A stretch of 64,000 bases of DNA, taken from positions 78,457 through 142,456 of the forward strand of contig NZ_WBWA01000010.1 in NCBI RefSeq assembly GCF_008932295.1, written 5' to 3'. How positions within the stretch are numbered: the first letter of the stretch is position 1; every line of letters starts with the position of its first letter. The translations under genes were made by a program, and so were the position numbers. Source of the stretch: Brucella tritici (lineage in GTDB: Bacteria > Pseudomonadota > Alphaproteobacteria > Rhizobiales > Rhizobiaceae). Of this stretch, positions 27,710-34,879 are shown piece after piece. Below the pieces are notes generated by a model. The model did not search any database, was not told where the DNA came from, and was given only the letters and a program-made list of their open reading frames with translations.

Positions 27710-28134
27710 GATGTCTCCGCCATATGGTTTGACAATTGATCGGTCTCTTTTCGCGCCTACCAGATTGATCGCGAAATAGAGGATGGCAGTCAGAAACAGA
27801 TTAATCGTGGCAATTCAAATATTTAATCGATTTAAAATTTTTGAAATTTTTTTAAATCGTTTAATCTATGCGTTATGAGCTGTGAGTTCCGGGGATTGGC
27901 GGTGACGCTGGCTTGAGCTCAGGTATTAACCAAAGAGCGATTCGGCTCGTGGTGTTTGGTGGCTTCTGCTGGCGCCGCCACATTTTGTACCTAATTTGTA
28001 CTGCACAAGCAGGCACATTATAATAGTATCGATGTGTAATAAGGCGCTCGATCTATACCCCGCCAGTCTCTGGCGGCTGAAAGACGTCACCAGCCGGGCC
28101 TTCCGGTTGGCTTAGTTGAAGGAGAAAGGTTCGC
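27710..28134. promoter_or_regulatory. divergent pckA / bvrR control region with AT-rich inverted repeat
   Basis: This 425-bp gap holds the divergent promoters. An AT-rich inverted repeat pairs 27821-27837 with 27850-27866; the 9-bp inner arms GATTTAAAA and TTTTAAATC are perfect. It is about 110 bp upstream of pckA and could bind a regulator. No gene or other structure was recognised in the rest. Confidence 0.6.
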
Positions 28135-28854
28135 ATGAAGGAAGCCTCGGCAACGCAGACGATTGCGCTGGTCGACGACGACCGCAACATCCTGACCTCC
28201 GTGTCCATCGCGCTGGAATCGGAAGGCTATCGGGTCGAAACCTACACCGATGGCGCGTCCGCGCTGGATGGTCTGATGGCGCGTCCGCCCAATCTTGCGA
28301 TCTTCGATATCAAGATGCCGCGCATGGACGGTATGGAGCTTCTGCGCCGTCTGCGCCAGAAATCCGACCTCCCCGTCATCTTCCTCACCTCTAAGGACGA
28401 CGAGATCGACGAGCTTTTCGGCCTCAAGATGGGCGCGGATGATTTCATCACCAAGCCGTTCTCGCAGCGTCTTCTGGTCGAACGCGTCAAGGCGGTGCTT
28501 CGCCGGGTTGCTGCACGCGACGGCACGGCCAAGCCGACCGGACAGCAGGCAAAATCGCTGGAGCGCGGCCAGTTGGTCATGGATCAGGAACGCCACACCT
28601 GCACCTGGAAGGGGGAACCTGTCACGCTGACGGTCACCGAGTTCCTCATCCTTCATTCGCTGGCGCAGCGTCCAGGTGTCGTGAAAAGCCGTGACGCCCT
28701 CATGGATGCGGCTTATGATGAGCAGGTCTATGTGGATGACCGCACCATCGACAGCCATATCAAGCGCCTGCGCAAGAAGTTCAAGGCGGTTGACGACGAT
28801 TTCGAAATGATCGAAACGCTCTATGGCGTCGGCTACCGCTTCCGCGAGGCCTGA
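28135..28854 (+). CDS. bvrR: OmpR-family response regulator BvrR (ChvI)
   Basis: Response regulator of the BvrR/BvrS (ChvI/ChvG) system, which controls envelope composition and host interaction in Brucella and its relatives. The 239-residue protein has a receiver domain (about 9-120) with DDD near the start, phosphoacceptor Asp in [20 protein letters not shown] and the KPF lysine, then a winged-helix domain with [20 protein letters not shown] and [19 protein letters not shown]. The sensor gene bvrS follows after 65 bases; pckA is divergent. Confidence 0.95.
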   Translation: MKEASATQTIALVDDDRNILTSVSIALESEGYRVETYTDGASALDGLMARPPNLAIFDIKMPRMDGMELLRRLRQKSDLPVIFLTSKDDEIDELFGLKMGADDFITKPFSQRLLVERVKAVLRRVAARDGTAKPTGQQAKSLERGQLVMDQERHTCTWKGEPVTLTVTEFLILHSLAQRPGVVKSRDALMDAAYDEQVYVDDRTIDSHIKRLRKKFKAVDDDFEMIETLYGVGYRFREA

Positions 28855-28919
28855 TAGATAATTACATATCGCCAGTCCGTGAGGTCTGGCGGTAGTTTAG
28901 TGAGAGCAGACAGAGCGAC

Positions 28920-30737
28920 ATGGTCGCAGAAACCGGGAACGACGGCCTTGTCGGCCAGAAATCGGATTTGCGCGAACGCAGGGCCCGGCGGCAGCGCTCG
29001 GTGTTCTGGCGTCGCTTTTTTGCGCCCCTGCGCAAATTTCTCGGCCAATATCTGTTTTCGAGCCTGACGCGCCGTATCCTGTTTCTCAATCTGGCGGCGC
29101 TGGCGGTTCTTGTTTCCGGCATTCTCTACATGAATCAGTTCCGCGAGGGGCTGATCGACGCGAAGATCGAAAGCTTGCTCACCCAGGGCAAGATCATCGC
29201 CGGCGCCATCTCGGCTTCGGCGACCATCGACACCAATTCTCTGATGATCGATCCGGAAAAGCTCCTGGAGCTTCAGGCCGGGCAAAGCCTGACGCCATCG
29301 CCGGATTCACCCGACAACTGGGAGTTTCCGATCAATCCGGAAAAGGTTTCCCCCCTGTTGCGCCGGTTGATTTCGCCGACGAGCACGCGGGCGCGCATCT
29401 ATGATCGCTATGCCAATATGCTGCTCGATTCGCGCGCGCTCTATTCGCCGAGCTTTCCTTCCGCTGGCCCTGTGCTTCGCTATGACCTGCCGCCGATCGA
29501 GGAAGAGACACCAACCATCTGGGAACGGGCCGGAACGTGGATTTCGCACCTGTTCTACGGCGGAGGCCTGCCGGTCTATCAGGAACAGCCGGGCGGCAAT
29601 GGCCTCGCTTTTCCGGAAATCGTAAAGGCTCTGGCCGGTTCGCCGCAAACGGCGCAGCGGCGTAATGAAAAGGGCGAGCTGGTCGTCTCGGTTGCCGTGC
29701 CGATCCAGCGTTCGCGCGCAATATTGGGCGTGCTCCTGCTCTCTACCGAAGGCGACGATATCGACAAGATCGTGCAAGCCGAACGCATGGCGGTTTTCCG
29801 CGTGTTCGGCGTCGTGTCGCTGGTCATGGTCATCCTGTCGCTTTTCCTCGCATCGACGATTGCAAGCCCGCTGCGCAAGCTTTCCGCTGCTGCCGACCGC
29901 GTTCGTCATGGTGTGAAAAGCCGGGTGGAAATTCCCGATTTCTCCGAACGTCAGGATGAGGTCGGCCATCTTTCCACGTCTATCCGCGAGATGACTGATT
30001 CGCTCTATACCCGTATCGAGGCTATCGAAAGCTTTGCCGCGGACGTGAGCCACGAGTTGAAGAACCCCCTCACCTCGCTGCGCAGTGCTGTCGAAACTCT
30101 GCCGCTTGCCAAGACCGAGGAATCGCGCAAGCGGCTTCTCGACATCATCCAGCACGACGTTCGCCGCCTTGATCGCCTGATTACCGATATTTCCGATGCT
30201 TCTCGTCTCGATGCGGAACTCGCGCGCGAACATATTGACCGCGTCGATATGAAGACGCTTCTGACCAATCTCGTGACGGCAGCGCGTGAAGTGCGCCGCA
30301 ACAAGGTCGGGACGGAAATCATCTTCAATACCGGCAAGCTGCCTGCCGGAAAGAAGGGCTTCTATGTTGCCGGTCACGATCTGCGTCTCGGCCAGGTGGT
30401 CAGCAACCTGATTGAAAATGCCCGTTCTTTCGTGCCCGACGATACTGGACGTATCGTGGTATCGCTGAGTGGTGAAGGCAGCCGCTTGCGGGTGCTTGTC
30501 GAGGATAATGGCCCTGGCATTCCGATCGAGAATATCGAACGTATCTTCGAACGTTTTTATACGGATCGTCCGGCATCGGAGGCTTTCGGCCAGAATTCAG
30601 GCCTTGGGCTTTCGATCAGCCGCCAGATCATCGAGGCCCATGGCGGCACGCTGACGGCGGAAAATATTGTCGATCCGGCGAAGCCCGATCAGTTCAAGGG
30701 CGCGCGTTTCATCGTCGACCTGCCTGCAAGCGCATGA
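28920..30737 (+). CDS. bvrS: sensor histidine kinase BvrS (ChvG)
   Basis: Membrane sensor partner of BvrR. The 605-residue protein has a cytoplasmic N-terminus, a first membrane helix (about 55-75, LFLNLAALAVLVSGILY), a periplasmic domain of some 220 residues, a second helix (about 292-312, VFGVVSLVMVILSLFLAS), a HAMP region, HisKA with FAADVSHELKNPLTSLRSAV (phosphoacceptor His) and an ATPase domain with NLIENA, VEDNGPGIP and NSGLGLSIS. It overlaps hprK by 4 bases, so signalling genes and PTS-like genes are translationally coupled. Confidence 0.95.
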   Translation: MVAETGNDGLVGQKSDLRERRARRQRSVFWRRFFAPLRKFLGQYLFSSLTRRILFLNLAALAVLVSGILYMNQFREGLIDAKIESLLTQGKIIAGAISASATIDTNSLMIDPEKLLELQAGQSLTPSPDSPDNWEFPINPEKVSPLLRRLISPTSTRARIYDRYANMLLDSRALYSPSFPSAGPVLRYDLPPIEEETPTIWERAGTWISHLFYGGGLPVYQEQPGGNGLAFPEIVKALAGSPQTAQRRNEKGELVVSVAVPIQRSRAILGVLLLSTEGDDIDKIVQAERMAVFRVFGVVSLVMVILSLFLASTIASPLRKLSAAADRVRHGVKSRVEIPDFSERQDEVGHLSTSIREMTDSLYTRIEAIESFAADVSHELKNPLTSLRSAVETLPLAKTEESRKRLLDIIQHDVRRLDRLITDISDASRLDAELAREHIDRVDMKTLLTNLVTAAREVRRNKVGTEIIFNTGKLPAGKKGFYVAGHDLRLGQVVSNLIENARSFVPDDTGRIVVSLSGEGSRLRVLVEDNGPGIPIENIERIFERFYTDRPASEAFGQNSGLGLSISRQIIEAHGGTLTAENIVDPAKPDQFKGARFIVDLPASA

Positions 30738-31216
30738 CACCTGAAGAGGAAAAAAGCGGGCTTCACGCCACCACGCTTCAGATATGCGGTCGCGGCGTCA
30801 TGATTATGGGGCGGTCCGGCGCCGGCAAGACTGAACTTGCGCTGACACTTGTGGAAAGAGCGCTCCTTCGCGGAGAGGCTGCCTCGCTGGTAGCCGACGA
30901 CCGCACATTGCTTCATGTGGAAAGCGGCAGGCTGATAGCCAGCGTTCCAGCAGCCCTTGCTGGTGGCGTGGAGATTCGCGGCGCGGGGCTTTTCAAGGTC
31001 GCTTTCGTGGAGGCCGCACCGCTCTATCTCATTGTCCGGCTTGTGGATCGGGATGAGGCCGAACGCTATCCGGGTGGTGAAACGTGGGAATTCGAGGGCA
31101 TTTCACTGCCTCGACTTCTTTTGCCGGCTTTGTCGTCGAATGGCGATTCCAACGCGCTTTCGCGGGCCATCGAGGCCACCTTGTTTTACGAAAAATGGCC
31201 TTCGAACGAGGGCTGA
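30734..31216 (+). CDS. hprK: short HPr kinase/phosphorylase (catalytic domain only)
   Basis: HprK phosphorylates HPr on a serine. This version has only 160 residues, lacking the N-terminal domain of Gram-positive enzymes, as is usual in alphaproteobacteria. The P-loop is IMGRSGAGKTELA (26-33 core), followed by LVADDRTLL and the signature GVEIRGAGLFKVAFVE. Its start overlaps the bvrS stop (ATGA). HPr and an EIIA are encoded just downstream, beyond a probable terminator. Confidence 0.92.
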   Translation: MTPEEEKSGLHATTLQICGRGVMIMGRSGAGKTELALTLVERALLRGEAASLVADDRTLLHVESGRLIASVPAALAGGVEIRGAGLFKVAFVEAAPLYLIVRLVDRDEAERYPGGETWEFEGISLPRLLLPALSSNGDSNALSRAIEATLFYEKWPSNEG

Positions 31217-31243
31217 ATCCGGCTTTATTACGAATCGATTAAT

Positions 31244-31295
31244 TTTCCACGACGCTGCGGCATTTTGCTTTTTTCATGGCAGCGTGGAAATTTTT
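31244..31295 (+). terminator. probable terminator between hprK and EIIA gene
   Basis: TTTCCACG-ACG-CTGC pairs with GCAGCGTGGAAA (a 3-base bulge on one arm) and is followed by TTTTT. It would separate bvrR-bvrS-hprK from the EIIA-HPr transcription unit. Confidence 0.65.
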
Positions 31296-31420
31296 CACTT
31301 GCTATCAAGATTTGCGCTGCCAAGATGCACAACTCGCCGGCGCTTTTCCGGCGTGGTTTCAGTGCCATCTGACACTCTGGCGGGGTGATGCGGCGGGCAC
31401 GCGACGGGAGCTTTTATAGT

Positions 31421-31822
31421 ATGATCGGACTCGTGCTTGTCACGCACGGAAGGTTGGCCGAAGAGTTTTTGCATGCTGTCGAGCATGTAGTCGGGCCGCA
31501 AGACAATTTCGAGACCGTTTGCATCGGTGCCGAAGACGATATGGAACAGCGTCGGCGGGATATCGTTGATGCGGTGGAGCGCGCCGATAATGGCAGCGGG
31601 GTCATCATTCTGACCGACATGTTCGGCGGTACGCCGTCCAATCTCGCCATTTCCGTCATGAAGGAAGGCAAGGTCGAAGTCATCGCAGGTGTCAATCTGC
31701 CGATGCTTATCAAGTTGTCGAGCGTCCGCATCGGGGGCGACATCAAGACAGCTCTGCGCGAGGCGCAGGATGCGGGGCGCAAATATATCAATGTTGCGAG
31801 CCAGGTCCTGACAGGAAAGTAA
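31421..31822 (+). CDS. PTS EIIA-Man-family protein
   Basis: A 133-residue EIIA of the mannose family, starting MIGLVLVTHGRLAEEFL with the phospho-accepting His9. FGGTPSNLAISVM and VIAGVNLPMLIKL are family segments. No sugar permease (EIIB/C/D) is encoded nearby, so it probably acts in regulation, as part of the nitrogen/metabolic PTS of alphaproteobacteria, rather than in sugar uptake. HPr follows 3 bases later. Confidence 0.92.
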   Translation: MIGLVLVTHGRLAEEFLHAVEHVVGPQDNFETVCIGAEDDMEQRRRDIVDAVERADNGSGVIILTDMFGGTPSNLAISVMKEGKVEVIAGVNLPMLIKLSSVRIGGDIKTALREAQDAGRKYINVASQVLTGK

Positions 31823-31825
31823 TTC

Positions 31826-32140
31826 ATGCACTCAAGCGTGCCCGTTACCGGTGAATACGAACCCGAAACAGCAGTTTCCCGATCCTTCGAGATCGTCAAC
31901 AAGCGCGGCCTTCACGCCCGCGCTTCGGCCAAGTTCGTGCAACTGGTCGATGGTTACAATGCACATGTCCGTGTCAGCAAGGACGGCATGACCGTTGGCG
32001 GCACGTCGATCATGGGCCTGATGATGCTTGCCGCCTCTCCCGGCTGCTGCATCGATGTCAGCGCCTCGGGCGAACAGGCCGATGCGGTGTTGGAAGCCTT
32101 GCAGACACTCATAGCCGATAAGTTCGGCGAAGAATGCTGA
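31826..32140 (+). CDS. ptsH: phosphocarrier protein HPr
   Basis: HPr relays phosphate from EI to EIIA proteins. The 104-residue protein has an N-terminal extension of about 18 residues, then FEIVNKRGLHARASAKFVQL with the phospho-His (His30) and GGTSIMGLMMLAAS with the regulatory serine (Ser61) that HprK would modify. It overlaps the next gene by 7 bases. The cluster hprK-EIIA-HPr next to bvrRS is conserved in rhizobia. Confidence 0.94.
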   Translation: MHSSVPVTGEYEPETAVSRSFEIVNKRGLHARASAKFVQLVDGYNAHVRVSKDGMTVGGTSIMGLMMLAASPGCCIDVSASGEQADAVLEALQTLIADKFGEEC

Positions 32141-32970
32141 CGAACGAAACTGCGGCCGCTGTGGGTGATCTCAACGATCCGGTGGCCGTTTTCGATGCGG
32201 GTATCGGCAGTTATGCCCTGGTTGAGCTGATCAGGCACAACCAGCCGCAGCGCGACATCATCTATTTTGCCGATCGGGCCAGTTTTCCTTATGGCGCGAA
32301 GAGCCGCGATCAGCTGCTTTCCATCATGCGCCGTACGATTCATTACCTGACGGGCCTTGGCGCCCCAACAATCGTCCTTGCTTCCAATGCGCCCTCAGTC
32401 ATGGTCCTCGACGCACTGAAAAGCGAGTTTGCCGTACCGGTCTATGGCGTGGCGCCGCCGGTTCGTGCCGCCCTTGCGGCAAGCCGTAGCGGCAAGGTTG
32501 CCGTTATGGGTGTGCGTTCGATGATCGAGAGCGAAGAGCTTGCAGGCTTTGTCCGGACACAGACCGATAGGCCGGACGATGTTGCTTTGATCAATGCGTC
32601 TGCGATGGTGGAGCTGGTGGAAAATGGCGCTTTTCTTCGCCAGCCGGATGAGACCGCGCAAAAGGTGGCCGCATTCTGCGATGACATTGCTGCCAGCCAT
32701 CCTCTCATCGACACGCTGACGCTTTCCAGTACCCATCTGCCACGGCTCAGATCGTTTTTCGAAACGGCCCGTCCCGGTTGGCAGTTTCTTGACCCGGCAG
32801 ACGACGTGATCGCTGCACTCCCGCAGCCCGAAGGCGGCTCCGGTCGCACGGTTGCCCTGGTCACGGAAAGCGAAATCTATCCTGTTGCCGAATTTCGCCG
32901 CATGCTCGAAATATTGCAGGTCGATCTTCCTTTGACGGTTATCAACCCCGCATTCGACAAACCTGCTTGA
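32134..32970 (+). CDS. glutamate racemase-like protein lacking both catalytic cysteines
   Basis: A 278-residue protein with the fold pattern of MurI: FDAGIGSYALVELI in place of FDSGVGGLSVL, YFADRASFPYG for the substrate-binding D-x-x-x-x-P-Y-G, and C-terminal LSSTHLPRL. The two cysteines that remove and add the alpha proton are missing: ACNTAS reads ASNAPS (Ser84) and the LGCTHYP segment reads LSSTHLP (Ser199). It is therefore unlikely to racemise glutamate by the usual two-base mechanism. It overlaps the HPr gene, suggesting a link to PTS regulation. Confidence 0.82.
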   Translation: MLTNETAAAVGDLNDPVAVFDAGIGSYALVELIRHNQPQRDIIYFADRASFPYGAKSRDQLLSIMRRTIHYLTGLGAPTIVLASNAPSVMVLDALKSEFAVPVYGVAPPVRAALAASRSGKVAVMGVRSMIESEELAGFVRTQTDRPDDVALINASAMVELVENGAFLRQPDETAQKVAAFCDDIAASHPLIDTLTLSSTHLPRLRSFFETARPGWQFLDPADDVIAALPQPEGGSGRTVALVTESEIYPVAEFRRMLEILQVDLPLTVINPAFDKPA

Positions 32971-32978
32971 TATGCACG

Positions 32979-32996
32979 TATAAAGATTTCTTTATA
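32979..32996. promoter_or_regulatory. palindromic operator upstream of ahcY
   Basis: TATAAAGA-TT-TCTTTATA is a perfect 8-2-8 inverted repeat 147 bp before the ahcY start. Its position fits an operator for a methionine-cycle repressor; SahR, an ArsR-type S-adenosylhomocysteine sensor reported in proteobacteria, is a candidate, but the identity is inferred. Confidence 0.65.
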
Positions 32997-33008
32997 TTGC
33001 GTTGTGCT

Positions 33009-33044
33009 TCCGGCTGCGATCTGCTAGTCAAGGCGGCAGCCGGA
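33009..33044 (+). promoter_or_regulatory. stem-loop in the ahcY leader
   Basis: TCCGGCTGC (33009-33017) and GCAGCCGGA (33036-33044) make a perfect 9-bp stem with an 18-base loop. It lies between the operator and the ahcY ribosome site and has no T-run after it. No known riboswitch class was recognised. Confidence 0.5.
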
Positions 33045-33142
33045 GCGCTTTCCCGCATGGAAAGCTGCCCCACATTGGAATGCAATTCCGGCCGCTGATT
33101 ACATCTTTATCGAGCTGGAACTGCCTTTTATTGGAGCACGCG

Positions 33143-34543
33143 ATGACCGCAAGCCAAGATTTTGTCGTCAAGGATCTTAGCCTGGCCGATTGGGGCCGTA
33201 AGGAACTCGATATCGCAGAAACCGAAATGCCGGGCCTGATGGCTGCCCGTGAGGAATTCGGCAAGTCGCAGCCGCTGAAGGGCGCACGCATTTCCGGATC
33301 GCTGCATATGACGATCCAGACCGCCGTTCTGATCGAAACGCTGCAGGTACTGGGCGCACAGGTCCGCTGGGCCTCCTGCAACATTTTCTCGACGCAGGAT
33401 CATGCCGCCGCCGCGATTGCCGCAACCGGCACGCCGGTTTTCGCCATCAAGGGCGAAACGCTTGAAGAATACTGGACCTATACAGACCAGATATTCCAGT
33501 GGCCGGATGGCGAGCCATCCAACATGATCCTCGACGATGGTGGCGACGCCACCATGTACATTCTCATCGGCGCGCGCGCCGAAGCAGGCGAGGACGTTCT
33601 GTCGAACCCCGGTTCGGAAGAAGAGGAAGTGCTTTTCGCGCAGATCAAGAAGCGTATGGCTGCAACGCCGGGCTTCTTCACGCGCCAGCGCGACGCCATC
33701 AAGGGTGTGACGGAAGAAACCACCACCGGCGTCAATCGTCTCTACCAGTTGCAGAAGAAGGGCCTCCTGCCCTTCCCGGCGATCAACGTCAATGACAGCG
33801 TCACCAAGTCGAAGTTCGACAACAAATACGGCTGCAAGGAATCGCTCGTTGACGGCATTCGTCGCGGTACCGACGTCATGATGGCAGGCAAGGTTGCTGT
33901 CGTGTGCGGTTATGGCGATGTCGGCAAGGGTTCTGCCCAGTCGCTCGCCGGTGCAGGCGCCCGCGTGAAGGTGACCGAAGTCGATCCGATCTGCGCGCTT
34001 CAGGCTGCAATGGACGGTTTTGAAGTCGTGACCCTCGACGATGCTGCTTCGACCGCCGATATCATCGTGACCACGACCGGCAATAAGGACGTGATCACCA
34101 TCGACCATATGCGCAAGTTCAAGGATATGGCGATCGTCGGCAATATCGGTCACTTCGACAATGAAATTCAGGTGGCAGCACTTCGCAACCTGAAATGGAC
34201 CAATGTGAAGCCGCAGGTCGATCTGATCGAATTCCCGGATGGCAAGCGCATCATCCTGCTTTCCGAAGGCCGCCTGCTCAATCTGGGCAACGCGACCGGC
34301 CATCCGAGCTTCGTCATGTCGGCTTCGTTCACCAATCAGGTTCTGGGTCAGATCGAGCTGTTTACCCGTACCGACGCCTACAAGAATGAAGTCTATGTAC
34401 TGCCGAAACATCTCGACGAGAAGGTCGCGCGCCTGCATCTCGATAAGCTCGGTGCCAAGCTGACTGTGCTTTCTGAGGAACAGGCTGCCTATATCGGCGT
34501 CACTCCACAGGGCCCGTTCAAGTCGGAACACTACAGGTATTAA
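33143..34543 (+). CDS. ahcY: adenosylhomocysteinase (S-adenosylhomocysteine hydrolase)
   Basis: AhcY splits S-adenosylhomocysteine into homocysteine and adenosine, keeping the methylation cycle running. Starting at [20 protein letters not shown] (ATG 33143) gives 466 residues. [40 protein letters not shown], the NAD-binding [16 protein letters not shown] and the C-terminal FKSEHYRY are diagnostic. The protein includes the roughly 40-residue insert found in many bacterial and plant forms. A terminator follows the stop. Confidence 0.97.
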   Translation: MTASQDFVVKDLSLADWGRKELDIAETEMPGLMAAREEFGKSQPLKGARISGSLHMTIQTAVLIETLQVLGAQVRWASCNIFSTQDHAAAAIAATGTPVFAIKGETLEEYWTYTDQIFQWPDGEPSNMILDDGGDATMYILIGARAEAGEDVLSNPGSEEEEVLFAQIKKRMAATPGFFTRQRDAIKGVTEETTTGVNRLYQLQKKGLLPFPAINVNDSVTKSKFDNKYGCKESLVDGIRRGTDVMMAGKVAVVCGYGDVGKGSAQSLAGAGARVKVTEVDPICALQAAMDGFEVVTLDDAASTADIIVTTTGNKDVITIDHMRKFKDMAIVGNIGHFDNEIQVAALRNLKWTNVKPQVDLIEFPDGKRIILLSEGRLLNLGNATGHPSFVMSASFTNQVLGQIELFTRTDAYKNEVYVLPKHLDEKVARLHLDKLGAKLTVLSEEQAAYIGVTPQGPFKSEHYRY

Positions 34544-34573
34544 CCATACGTTAAGTATTGCACTACATGTTGA

Positions 34574-34610
34574 GGCCGGGCAGTTGACAAACCGCCCGGT
34601 CTTTCTTTTT
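34574..34610 (+). terminator. intrinsic terminator after ahcY
   Basis: CCGGGC and GCCCGG enclose a 12-base loop and are followed by TCTTTCTTTTT. Confidence 0.75.
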
Positions 34611-34879
34611 GCGTGCAAGATGCTTCACGTGGATTCGTCGGAAGGGTATTGTGTAGGCGAATCAAGGTGTTTGAGCGGGTGTTTGCGTTGCGCGTTTTTT
34701 GCCGGTTGTGGCGGGAAGCGAGAGGACGATTCATCCCCAGAATACCTCAAAACGCGATGACCATCGTGCACTGTGGCGGCGTGCGTATGGTCGGGCTTTG
34801 ATGTGTATTGAAGTGTTTTAATACGGCCAGTCTGCTTTCGTGGCAGTTTTCATGGCCGGGTGGCGGAGAAAAGGACAAC
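34611..34879 (+). other. leader/promoter gap before divL
   Basis: About 270 bases between the ahcY terminator and the divL start hold no recognisable gene or RNA. The segment should contain the divL promoter; no clear box was identified. Confidence 0.4.

Noticed and set aside
33001..33142. SAM-II or SAH riboswitch before ahcY
   Set aside because: A 9-bp stem is present, but I could not match the conserved core or pseudoknot of either class; kept only as an unassigned hairpin.
34611..34650. parS-like TGCTTCACGTGGATTC before divL
   Set aside because: It matches parS only in the central CACGTG and a few flanking bases, too weak to call.
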